A stretch of 13,722 bases of DNA from Eubacterium sp. UBA4343. Its GTDB lineage: Bacteria > Bacillota > Clostridia > Lachnospirales > Lachnospiraceae. Within the stretch, counting starts at the first letter, position 1. Each line of letters opens with the position of its first letter. The notes beneath the pieces were generated by a model. The model searched no databases and was not told the origin of the DNA. It was given only the letters and a program-made list of their open reading frames with translations. Position numbers and translations under genes: made by a program. Location: the NCBI GenBank assembly GCA_002394235.1, contig DGTF01000062.1, forward strand, positions 1 through 13,722, given 5' to 3'. Shown piece after piece: positions 1-6,780 of the stretch.

Positions 1-72
1 AGCGCGAGACGGGATTCGAACCCGCGACCCCAACCTTGGCAAGGTTGTACTCCACCCCTGAGCCACTCGCGC
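1..72 (-). tRNA. tRNA-Gly (anticodon GCC)
   Basis: Read on the minus strand, the sequence folds as a full cloverleaf. The 7-bp acceptor stem GCGCGAG/CTCGCGC joins positions 72-66 and 8-2. The anticodon stem CAACC/GGTTG encloses the loop TTGCCAA, which gives anticodon GCC. The T arm carries GGTTCGAATCC. The discriminator base is U (position 1), as is usual for bacterial tRNA-Gly. The 3' end coincides with the window edge, so an encoded CCA cannot be checked, although the other tRNA in this window lacks one. The short D loop is compatible with a small class I tRNA. A dedicated promoter lies just upstream. Confidence 0.96.
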
Positions 73-121
73 ACTTACTGATTTTCGATGTCAGTTCGTC
101 TCTTCAAAACTGACGATATTG

Positions 122-150
122 AGGATACAATAACTGTATCCATTTGTCAA
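122..150 (-). promoter_or_regulatory. Sigma-A-type promoter of tRNA-Gly
   Basis: On the minus strand there is a perfect -35 box TTGACA (150-145), a 17-nt spacer and a -10-like TATCCT (127-122). Transcription would start near 115. A 7-bp inverted repeat, GTCAGTT/AACTGAC (114-108 with 96-90), would then form a hairpin at the very 5' end of the precursor, before the mature tRNA begins at 72. The -35 match is strong and the -10 match is moderate (4 of 6). Confidence 0.7.
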
Positions 151-192
151 TAGATAATTTTATTTTTTATCTTCAGGTATTTTATTTTTTCT

Positions 193-963
193 TCAGGATC
201 TCATGATGGCACTCAGAACATATTGATTGTTCGGAAAGCTCTTCTGTGTGATGTTCTCCAGTCGGATCAGATCTACATCCAGCCAGAGTTCTTCTGCGGT
301 AATCATAATATTGGCGAACATGATTCCGAAGTTTACCTCCTCCCACCGGTACTTCTCCAGATTGTCCGCCTTGTGTTTCTTCGTAAAAACGTGGATTCTG
401 TCGTCGAAAACCACAAATCTCCATGGCTGAATATTCATCGAGGAGGGAGCATATCTCGCCGCTTCAAGGAGCTGCTTCATCCACGAGCGGGGGACTTCCT
501 TGAACACGCACAGCTCGTCCAGAGGCAGCCTTTTTGCCTCCCCCCTGCTTCTGACCGGAGATTCCTTGCTTTTTCCGAAGGCAAGAATTCCGATTAGTTT
601 CATGTTGCCTTTTTGCTGCAGACTGCCCGGAACCGCTGTACTTCCGACGAAGCATGCACCCAGTCCTTTACAGCACAGATACAGATTCATCTGTTCCATG
701 AGGTATCCCATATTCATCTGGCATCGTGCCGTATCCCTCGAATAAAAGAGCATATAGTAAGGCGCCTTTACCCGGTGAAGCTGACGGATATGAAAGGATT
801 TTCTGATGTTTTCACAGATCAGGATATCTGTCTCAAAATCTCCAAGCAGATTGGGCAGTTCCGCATAGTGAGAACGGATTTCATTGAGCAGGCCCTCCTG
901 CAGCGGCTCAAATATATATTTATGAACGGATTTTCTTACAAATATTGCTTCATACAGATTCAT
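193..963 (-). CDS. Nitroreductase family protein (FMN-dependent oxidoreductase, TM1586-like)
   Basis: A 256-residue cytoplasmic protein of the nitroreductase fold, which uses FMN and NAD(P)H to reduce nitro or quinone-like compounds; the natural substrate is unknown. The N-terminus has the FMN phosphate-binding pattern VRKS (residues 9-12). The middle has a helix with GYLMEQMNLYL followed by a GLGACFVG turn. The second half carries EAARYAPSSMNIQPWRFVV, the classic family motif, in an order that suggests the TM1586-like fused arrangement. Starts 6 and 18 bases further upstream are possible. The ATG at 963 is preferred because an AGGGTG ribosome binding site lies 6 nt before it and the protein then begins MNLYEAI, the normal family start. 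The gene appears monocistronic, with its own operator-like promoter. An A/T-rich 20-nt stretch containing its stop codon is imperfectly duplicated directly downstream (about 158-197). Fold assignment is secure; substrate is not. Confidence 0.85.
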   Translation of the reverse strand: MNLYEAIFVRKSVHKYIFEPLQEGLLNEIRSHYAELPNLLGDFETDILICENIRKSFHIRQLHRVKAPYYMLFYSRDTARCQMNMGYLMEQMNLYLCCKGLGACFVGSTAVPGSLQQKGNMKLIGILAFGKSKESPVRSRGEAKRLPLDELCVFKEVPRSWMKQLLEAARYAPSSMNIQPWRFVVFDDRIHVFTKKHKADNLEKYRWEEVNFGIMFANIMITAEELWLDVDLIRLENITQKSFPNNQYVLSAIMRS

Positions 964-993
964 GCCCATCACCCTGAACAAATAACCAAAAAT

Positions 994-1018
994 ATTATAT
1001 GTAACATAATTGTAACAT
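994..1018 (-). promoter_or_regulatory. Promoter of the nitroreductase gene with a two-copy operator-like repeat
   Basis: On the minus strand a perfect -10 box TATAAT lies at 999-994. Directly upstream, in the place of the -10/-35 spacer, are two copies of ATGTTACA separated by 3 nt (1018-1011 and 1007-1000), with an 11-bp period of about one helical turn. Each copy is nearly palindromic (ATGT-T-ACA). The -35 region is poor (TAATAT at 17-nt spacing). Two helically phased sites in a spacer suggest a repressor, or an activator replacing the weak -35. The regulator is not in the window. Confidence 0.5.
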
Positions 1019-1036
1019 ATTAATTTATAAATTCAA

Positions 1037-1088
1037 GGGCAGACATGATTATTTTAAATGTCGGGCAGACATCATTATTATCAATGTC
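1037..1088. repeat. 26-bp tandem repeat, two copies
   Basis: The 26-bp unit beginning GGGCAGACAT and ending AATGTC occurs at 1037-1062 and again immediately at 1063-1088, with 23 of 26 positions identical. Each copy contains GACAT and ATGTC as a small inverted repeat, so a transcript from either strand could form two consecutive short hairpins. It lies between the end of rlmD and the nitroreductase promoter. The rest of the spacer (1089-1199) holds one 6-bp hairpin (AGGGCT/AGCCCT, 1149-1166) without a T tract, and no recognisable gene. Confidence 0.85.
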
Positions 1089-1199
1089 AGTCACCTGTGG
1101 CAGCTGCGAGAATTGCCAATACCTTAGAATTGCGGGAGGGCGAAGCACAGGGCTATCCTCAGCCCTTACAGGATATTGCGTTGTTTTCAGCATGGTGTT

Positions 1200-2462
1200 T
1201 TACTGCTGCAGTGCCACCACGGTTTCTATCGATCCGCTCCACGCAAACATATCCACCGGATATGCCTCACCTGCACGGTAACCGCGTTTTCTGAAATACC
1301 GCAGATCTCTGGCAAGAGTCTCCGGGTTACACGAGATATACACAATCCGTTCCGGCTTCATGGAGGATACAGCATCTATGAAGGTCTCGGTACTGCCCGA
1401 TCTGGGAGGATCCATGAACAGGACATCCACCTTCTCTCCTGCCGCTGCCATCCGCTCCAGAAATCTTCCTGCGTCATCCTGGTAGAACCGGATATTCCGG
1501 ACTCCGTTCATTCGTGCGTTATACCTGGCGTCACGCACGGCATCCGCATTCAGCTCCACGCACGTAACTTCGCTCGCGCTGCCCGACGCCGCGATTCCGA
1601 TCGTCCCGATCCCGGAGTAGGCGTCAAAAACCTTCTCCCTTCCAGTCAAAGCAGCCAGCTCAATTGCCTTCCTGTAGAGCACCTCTGTCTGAATCGAATT
1701 GATCTGATAGAAGGAAGACGGAGAGATCCGGAATTTCTTCCCGCAGAGGATGTCCTCGATATATCCCTTTCCATAAAGGACAATATTCCTCTCCCCGAGA
1801 ACCATACTCGTATTTTTTTCATTGAGATTCAGCACGATTGATGTAATCTCCGGGTGCTCCTTCCGGAGAGCCTTTACAAAATTATTCTTCGAGGGAAAAA
1901 TCGGAGATGTCACTACCAGAGTCAAGAGGATCTGACCGGTCTTATGTCCGACCCGCACCATTACATGGCGGAGCAGTCCATATCCGGAATTCTCATTGTA
2001 GATGGTGATCCGGAAAGAAGGTGCCAGTCTCCGGATCGTCCCGATGATGCGGTCGGCTCTCTGGTCTTCGATCAGGCATCTCTCGACCGGAACGACACGA
2101 TGTGTTCCCGCCTCATAAACTCCGGATACGATGCTCCCGTCCCTCTTTCTCTGAAATGCAGCATTAACCTTATTTCTGTAAAAATAAGGATAGGACATGC
2201 CGGCAATCTTCTCTGTTCGGGCGAGTCCCTCCAGTTCTTTTCTCACCCGGTTCTCCTTTACCTTCAGCTGCTCTTCATACGTAATATTCCGGAATTCGCA
2301 GCCTCCGCATTTCCTGTAAACCGGACATTTCAGAAAATCCTCCCCATCTGTGTGCATTTCTGTTTTTTGGGGCTTCATCTTTGCAGCCGCCTTCTGGTCT
2401 CTCAGATATGGCTTCTGATTCTCTGGATTCCGGTCTTTCTTATTTATTTTCTGATTCTTCAT
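1200..2462 (-). CDS. rlmD: 23S rRNA (uracil-C5)-methyltransferase, RlmD/RumA family
   Basis: An S-adenosylmethionine-dependent enzyme that methylates C5 of a 23S rRNA uridine (U1939 in the E. coli family member). From the ATG at 2462 it has 420 residues. A lysine-rich N-terminal stretch replaces the usual TRAM domain. The [4Fe-4S] ligands are Cys46, Cys52, Cys55 (CPVYRKCGGC) and Cys129 (VERCLIED). The RNA-contact motif SSFYQIN is at about 250, the SAM loop DAYSGIGTIG at about 280-289, and DPPRSG at about 351-356. The nucleophile is Cys378 in SCNPETLARD. A GTG at 2498 would add 12 residues. The ATG is preferred because AAAGAAG lies 7 nt upstream of it. Paralogues in the family methylate other rRNA or tRNA uridines, so the exact target is inferred. 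The gene ends with the typical IETVVALQQ and has no obvious intrinsic terminator. Confidence 0.92.
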   Translation of the reverse strand: MKNQKINKKDRNPENQKPYLRDQKAAAKMKPQKTEMHTDGEDFLKCPVYRKCGGCEFRNITYEEQLKVKENRVRKELEGLARTEKIAGMSYPYFYRNKVNAAFQRKRDGSIVSGVYEAGTHRVVPVERCLIEDQRADRIIGTIRRLAPSFRITIYNENSGYGLLRHVMVRVGHKTGQILLTLVVTSPIFPSKNNFVKALRKEHPEITSIVLNLNEKNTSMVLGERNIVLYGKGYIEDILCGKKFRISPSSFYQINSIQTEVLYRKAIELAALTGREKVFDAYSGIGTIGIAASGSASEVTCVELNADAVRDARYNARMNGVRNIRFYQDDAGRFLERMAAAGEKVDVLFMDPPRSGSTETFIDAVSSMKPERIVYISCNPETLARDLRYFRKRGYRAGEAYPVDMFAWSGSIETVVALQQ

Positions 2463-2613
2463 AGCAGCTTCTTTCTGTGTACGATACCATCTCTGCACTT
2501 CACTTCAGGCGCAGATGACAACGCAGCCGTTTCCCGGTATTGATGATGTTTTCCGGTATTACTAAGGTTTCTCCATGCAACTGACGATTCTCAAACGGCA
2601 GACGGTTCGCGTC

Positions 2614-3480
2614 TCAGAAGACGATCCCGAGCCGGTCGATCACAAGCCCCCAGAATACGCCGATGAGATAGAGCGCAATTGTGATTTTGATATTATCCTT
2701 CAAATACCTGCGATCCGAGCGGAACAGAATTAGCAGCCCGACGCCGGCACCGATCAACAGACCGGTCATCATCTGCCCGGAGCTAAGGATTCCCTTCAGA
2801 TAAAGTTCCGTAATGGTGACGGATGCCCCGCAGTTTGGAATCAGACCGATCAGACCGGAAAGCGCTACTCCCAGCAAAGGTTCCCCGGACAGAAAGGCGC
2901 CGACTCTTTCCTCTCCGATCCCCTCAATCGCAAGCCCCGCAAAAAAGGTGATGATCAGGATGAAGATGGTAATCTCTATCGTATGACGAAAGGCGGAGAG
3001 AAAAATATTTCCCTCCTCGCAGTGACAGTTGTCCTGCTCACAGAGGTCGTGAATGTGACGATCCTTCCGTGGGTGTTTTTTCCGGTAGACCCGAAGAAAT
3101 GCATCGACAATCAGGCCGGAAATCGCGCCTAGAATAATCTTTGTCCCGATGACAGATACAATTGTCTTGATATTTACCTGCTCCGAGATGAAGATGGGAA
3201 GCATTTCATCAGACGTTGAGAGAAAAACGGCAAGCAGCGTTCCAACGGTGATCACCCCGCCGGAGTACATGCTTGCCGCGGCTGCAGAAAATCCGCACTG
3301 CGGAATTACTCCGGTGGCAGCACCGACGATTGGTCCGAGACGACGCGCACGCTGAAGCATTGAGATGGTTTTCTCCTGTGCTCTCTCCTCCAGCCATTCC
3401 ATCAGGAGATACGTGATATACAGAAATGGAATCAGTTTCAGTGTATCGGTCAATGTATCTTTCAGTACATCCAGCAGCAT
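2614..3480 (-). CDS. ArsP-like putative metal(loid) efflux membrane protein
   Basis: A 288-residue integral membrane protein resembling the putative heavy-metal or arsenic exporter family called ArsP_2 or 'arsenic efflux protein'. It is built as two related halves. Each carries a diagnostic signature: GVIPQCGFSA (57-66) and GLIPNCGASV (212-221), both followed by a glycine-rich helix. The conserved Cys62 and Cys218 are likely transport residues. Between the halves is a soluble loop rich in metal ligands (His136, His142, His144, Cys147, Cys152, His153, Cys154), suggestive of a metal-binding sensor or gate. The ATG has a strong GGAGG 5 nt upstream. There is no arsR or arsenate reductase gene beside it, so the substrate (arsenical, divalent metal or other) is unproven. 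It is divergent from the MBOAT gene across a 155-bp region full of inverted repeats. No clear terminator was found in the 115-bp gap to rlmD. Confidence 0.7.
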   Translation of the reverse strand: MLLDVLKDTLTDTLKLIPFLYITYLLMEWLEERAQEKTISMLQRARRLGPIVGAATGVIPQCGFSAAAASMYSGGVITVGTLLAVFLSTSDEMLPIFISEQVNIKTIVSVIGTKIILGAISGLIVDAFLRVYRKKHPRKDRHIHDLCEQDNCHCEEGNIFLSAFRHTIEITIFILIITFFAGLAIEGIGEERVGAFLSGEPLLGVALSGLIGLIPNCGASVTITELYLKGILSSGQMMTGLLIGAGVGLLILFRSDRRYLKDNIKITIALYLIGVFWGLVIDRLGIVF

Positions 3481-3499
3481 GATATCCTCCGTTGTCTAC

Positions 3500-3528
3500 T
3501 TGACACATATCTGTTTCCATCATAAACT
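3500..3528 (+). promoter_or_regulatory. Sigma-A-type promoter for the MBOAT-DHHW pair
   Basis: Plus-strand TTGACA (3500-3505), a 17-nt spacer, then TAAACT (3523-3528). Transcription should begin near 3535, giving a leader of about 100 nt. The spacer contains GTTTCCATC, one arm of a 9-bp inverted repeat whose other arm is at 3549-3557. No equally good promoter for the divergent exporter was found. Confidence 0.65.
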
Positions 3529-3585
3529 AGCAATGCGGAAAAACCGCCGATGGAAACGCAATTTTCATGCCCTCCAAGAGGGCAT
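3513..3585. other. Nested inverted repeats in the divergent intergenic region
   Basis: Three perfect inverted repeats sit in 73 bp. GTTTCCATC (3513-3521) pairs with GATGGAAAC (3549-3557). Inside that pair, GCGG-AAAAA-CCGC lies at 3535-3547. Next to it is an 8-bp stem with a 3-nt loop, ATGCCCTC-CAA-GAGGGCAT (3567-3585). None is followed by a T tract, so these are not ordinary terminators. They would lie in the leader of either the MBOAT mRNA or the exporter mRNA, or act as DNA operators. Confidence 0.7.
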
Positions 3586-3635
3586 CCGCAACTCATATGA
3601 CACAGCACATGGATTAAGATATGATCAGGTGATTT

Positions 3636-5108
3636 ATGACATTTTCCAGTATGTTTTTTATCCTCGGCTTCCTGCCGGCATTTTTTCTAATTTATAAGAT
3701 ATTTCCGAAGCAGTCAAGTAGAAACGTCATACTGCTTCTTTTTTCTATCCTCTTCTATCTGTTCGGCGGCCTTCGGTTCTTAATTCTTCTGATTGCTGAG
3801 GCGTTCATCGGATGGGTCTTCGGTCTCCGGATTGAAAAATCCGCTGGAAAAAAAAGACTGCAGAGAGGTCTTCTGGCGATATCGGTTCTGATTTTTCTTG
3901 CGATCCTTGGCGGCTTCAAGTACACGGATTTTATATTTTCGAATCTCAACGAGGCTTTCGGAGCCAGACTGACCGTGCCCTCTGTCGCGCTTCCGCTCGG
4001 CATCTCCTTCTATACATTCAAGCTGATTTCCTACGCTGCAGATGTGTATCATGATAGAGTATCTGCTCAGAAAAGCTTTCCGGTTTTTCTCACCTACGTG
4101 ATCTGTTTTCATACCATTCTGCAGGGACCGATTGTCCGTTACACGGATATGCGCAAGGAGCTTGATAACCGCATCATGGACCGCCGCACCTTCTCCGAAG
4201 GTATGTACCGGTTTTCTCTTGGTCTTGCCAAGAAAACCATTCTGGCGGATCATATGGGAACACTCGCCGATCAGCTTTTTCCGGCCTCACGGGGAATCGC
4301 AGCGGTTTCCCCCGCCTCTGCCATCCTCGGCTCAATATGCTTTACCCTTCAGATGTATCTGGATTTCTCCGCGTACTCGGACATGGCGATCGGCCTTGGC
4401 AGGGCTGTCGGATTTCACTATAAGGAGAACTTTAACTATCCCTATATTGCCACATCTGTTAAGGATTTCTGGCGCCGCTGGCATATCTCACTGTCTTCAT
4501 TTTTCCGGGACTACGTCTACATCCCGCTTGGCGGAAACCGCAGAGGCTTTGCCAGACAGACCTTAAATCTCCTGGCAGTCTGGCTTCTCACCGGTCTGTG
4601 GCATGGCGCGGACTGGAACTTCATCCTGTGGGGACTCTATTATTTTGTGTTTATTTTTCTCGAAAACCTTGTCGCCCGGCTTCGAAAAGGCAGAGCAGAG
4701 AACAGCGGTGACACCAGCCATGCCGCGTCGTCGATTCCCGCCAGAATTCTCGGACATCTGTATACGATTCTGGTGTTCAATTTCGGATGGGTTATTTTCC
4801 GGTTCACAGACTTCAAACAACTGAAGACAGCGCTATCTCATTTTCTGAACTGGTCCTCGGGCTGGCAGGATGTCTCCATTCTTCTCACGGTGAAGAACAA
4901 CCTGTTCATCCTGATACTCTGTGTTCTGGTATCAACCCCGCTGTTTTCCACTCTCTCCCATCGGGCAGAGATCCGCATGCAGGAAAAACGTGTGTCCAAA
5001 AATGGCTTCTATGCCGTACGGCTTGCCTTCGCCGGTATCTGTTTTGTGCTGGCGATCTGCGCACTTGCGGGAGCGACTTATCATCCCTTCCTGTATAACC
5101 AGTTCTGA
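3636..5108 (+). CDS. MBOAT-family membrane O-acyltransferase (AlgI/PatA/DltB-like)
   Basis: A 490-residue multi-pass membrane protein that in this family moves an acyl, usually acetyl, group across the membrane for attachment to a polysaccharide. The N-terminus MTFSSMFFILGFLP is the typical family start. The conserved core is LPLGISFYTFKLISY (about 119-133), then YLDFSAYSDMAIGLGR (241-256), then FWRRWHISLSSFFRDYVYIPLGG (278-300, His283), then LTGLWHGADWNFILWG (318-333). His323 is the expected catalytic histidine of AlgI-type enzymes. The final third is hydrophobic with a basic cytoplasmic loop around 347-365. AGGTGA lies just 3 nt before the ATG, a close but usable ribosome binding site. The gene is followed after 13 nt by the DHHW partner, which makes a two-gene glycan O-acylation unit likely. 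The acceptor polymer is not identifiable here, as no glycan-synthesis genes are present. Confidence 0.9.
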   Translation: MTFSSMFFILGFLPAFFLIYKIFPKQSSRNVILLLFSILFYLFGGLRFLILLIAEAFIGWVFGLRIEKSAGKKRLQRGLLAISVLIFLAILGGFKYTDFIFSNLNEAFGARLTVPSVALPLGISFYTFKLISYAADVYHDRVSAQKSFPVFLTYVICFHTILQGPIVRYTDMRKELDNRIMDRRTFSEGMYRFSLGLAKKTILADHMGTLADQLFPASRGIAAVSPASAILGSICFTLQMYLDFSAYSDMAIGLGRAVGFHYKENFNYPYIATSVKDFWRRWHISLSSFFRDYVYIPLGGNRRGFARQTLNLLAVWLLTGLWHGADWNFILWGLYYFVFIFLENLVARLRKGRAENSGDTSHAASSIPARILGHLYTILVFNFGWVIFRFTDFKQLKTALSHFLNWSSGWQDVSILLTVKNNLFILILCVLVSTPLFSTLSHRAEIRMQEKRVSKNGFYAVRLAFAGICFVLAICALAGATYHPFLYNQF

Positions 5109-5121
5109 GAGGCTTGCATTC

Positions 5122-6609
5122 ATGAAAAATCAAAAGAAAAAAGGAAAAGAAAAAGATATACATAACTATCTCAAAAAGAACGTCCGCTGTCTCAGGCGCT
5201 GGCAGAAGCTGTACTGTGCAGCCTTCTGCGTCGGCTTCGGTGTGTTCGGCATTCTCGGTCTCAATATGGATCTTCGCCCGAAAATCTCTCTTCTGGAAAA
5301 AAGAACCCTTGCGAAGCTTCCTCAGGTTTCTTTCTCCGGCATCTGGAACGGAGATTTTTTCGATGAACTCGTGACCTGGTACTCCGACACCTATCCGACA
5401 CGGGACGCCATGCTGACCGTAGACTCAGAGATTGAGAACTGGTACGGAATCCGCGGAACCGCTCTATACGGAACCGCATCGGGCTCAGCTGCGGATGCGA
5501 TCCCGGACACATCCTCGGTCAGCCTCGCCCCGATTGTGGAGCAGAGCTCAAACGAGGAAAACATCACCAATGATCATTCCATCTCCTCCGATTCCCTTTT
5601 ATCAACACAAAGCCGGTCATCTTCCGCTTCTTCCGCAGACGCCGGATCATCCCGTCCAACCGACACTCCTTCCACAGCGGCACAATCCCCGGAGAAGGAC
5701 GGGACCATTCACGAAGTACCGGACGCGGTCGGTCAGGTCTACATCACCGGAGACCGCGGATTTGATATTTACTATTTTAATCAGGAAAATGTGGATGCTT
5801 ATGCCTCAATGATCAACACGGTAAAATCCCGCGTCGGTCAGCAGGTGAACCTTTACGATATGATTATTCCGACCGGATTCGGTGTGGATCTCAGTGAAGA
5901 CGTTCAGAAATCTCTCGGAGGATCCAGTCAGAAGGACGCCATCAGTTATGCCTACGACCGGATGGATCCCTCTGTGAAAAAGGTTTCGGTATTTGATACC
6001 CTTGTCAGCCACAACTCCGAGTATCTGTATTTCCGGACTGACCACCACTGGACCTCACTCGGCGCATACTATGCATATCAGGAGTTCTGTAAGGCGAAGG
6101 GAATTACTGCACATAAAACCAGTGATCTTCAGGAGAAGGATTTTCCCGGCTTCATCGGCACCTACTATTCTCTGAGCAACCAGTCCTCTGCTCTTGGGAA
6201 TAATCCTGACACTGTACAGGCATGGATTCCGAACGGAACAAACGAGATGACGTACACCGATCAGAACGGAAACTCATATTCGTATCCGATTGTGGCGGAT
6301 GCAAGCACCTTTTCATCAGAGAATAAATATCTCGCCTTTATCGCAGGCGATCAGCCCTATGAGGAAATTCATAATCCGGCAATTACCGACGGTTCCTCCT
6401 GTCTCATTCTGAAAGAATCCTTTGGAAACTGCTTTGTGCCGTGGCTGGTAGATCATTATCAAAACCTGTATGTCATTGATTACCGCTATTACAACGGCAA
6501 TCTGACACAGTTCGTACCGGATCATCAGATACAGGATGTCATCTTCCTCAACAATACCGAGGCGGTCACTGCAGACCGGGCAGCGATGATGCTCAATCTG
6601 TTCCCGTGA
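5122..6609 (+). CDS. DHHW-family SGNH-like protein, partner of the MBOAT acyltransferase
   Basis: A 495-residue protein with a basic cytoplasmic N-terminus (1-29), one signal-anchor helix (about 31-49) and an extracellular SGNH-hydrolase-like domain related to AlgJ/AlgX. The name motif DHHW is at 307-310 (FRTDHHWTSLGAYYAY). By analogy with AlgX, Asp307 and His309 form the catalytic pair, with Ser433 (KESFGN) as nucleophile. Such proteins accept the acyl group delivered by the MBOAT protein and place it on the exported polysaccharide. A Ser/Thr/Ala/Asp-rich low-complexity insert of about 80 residues (117-200) interrupts the N-terminal part of the domain, just before the VYITGDRGFDIYYFN segment. 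The start at 5122 is chosen because MKNQKKKGKE gives a proper signal anchor and GAGAGG lies 9 nt upstream, overlapping the MBOAT stop. A longer open frame reaches into the MBOAT gene but is not credible. Confidence 0.85.
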   Translation: MKNQKKKGKEKDIHNYLKKNVRCLRRWQKLYCAAFCVGFGVFGILGLNMDLRPKISLLEKRTLAKLPQVSFSGIWNGDFFDELVTWYSDTYPTRDAMLTVDSEIENWYGIRGTALYGTASGSAADAIPDTSSVSLAPIVEQSSNEENITNDHSISSDSLLSTQSRSSSASSADAGSSRPTDTPSTAAQSPEKDGTIHEVPDAVGQVYITGDRGFDIYYFNQENVDAYASMINTVKSRVGQQVNLYDMIIPTGFGVDLSEDVQKSLGGSSQKDAISYAYDRMDPSVKKVSVFDTLVSHNSEYLYFRTDHHWTSLGAYYAYQEFCKAKGITAHKTSDLQEKDFPGFIGTYYSLSNQSSALGNNPDTVQAWIPNGTNEMTYTDQNGNSYSYPIVADASTFSSENKYLAFIAGDQPYEEIHNPAITDGSSCLILKESFGNCFVPWLVDHYQNLYVIDYRYYNGNLTQFVPDHQIQDVIFLNNTEAVTADRAAMMLNLFP

Positions 6610-6639
6610 ATGCCTGATTTCGTATTTCTGTGCATTCAC
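6606..6639. other. Hairpin overlapping the DHHW stop codon
   Basis: An 8-bp perfect inverted repeat, GTGAATGC (6606-6613) and GCATTCAC (6632-6639), with an 18-nt loop; the TGA stop lies in the left arm. It is the best candidate for a 3' end structure between the convergent DHHW and sdaAA genes. It lacks a T tract on either side, so calling it a terminator is uncertain. Confidence 0.4.
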
Positions 6640-6660
6640 CGGATCTCGCCATTGTACCAT

Positions 6661-6760
6661 CCTGAAAGAATATAAGCTGTCTGCTTCACCTTTCCTTCGA
6701 TTTCAAGATTTCATACAGGTGCGTGGCTAACCGGAAAGAATGCAAATTGTCTGCTCCTGC
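6661..6760. repeat. Imperfect 30-bp direct repeat in the convergent intergenic region
   Basis: Two related 30-bp stretches, 6661-6690 and 6731-6760, are 70 bp apart. They share the blocks GAAAGAAT and TGTCTGCT, and about three quarters of positions match. They lie between the convergent ends of the DHHW gene and sdaAA. No gene or clear terminator is seen in this spacer (6610-6780). Confidence 0.55.
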
Positions 6761-6780
6761 ATTTCATATGCACTCAGATC

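Noticed and set aside
1..72. tRNA gene as an integration site for a mobile element
   Set aside because: No integrase, no second copy of the tRNA 3' end and no foreign-looking genes are seen next to either tRNA in the window.
1058..1199. Plus-strand open frame with a protein-like stretch (about 1089-1195) that could be a gene remnant
   Set aside because: No start signal, no known family recognised, and it runs into the antisense of rlmD; kept as unexplained spacer.
3527..3568. A 13-codon minus-strand open frame upstream of the exporter
   Set aside because: Its GGAGG is too close to the ATG and is buried in the 8-bp hairpin at 3567-3585; chance is more likely.
4921..5121. Extended N-terminus of the DHHW protein reaching into the MBOAT gene
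   Set aside because: The extension is out of frame with a well-conserved membrane segment, lacks a ribosome binding site and would displace the signal anchor.
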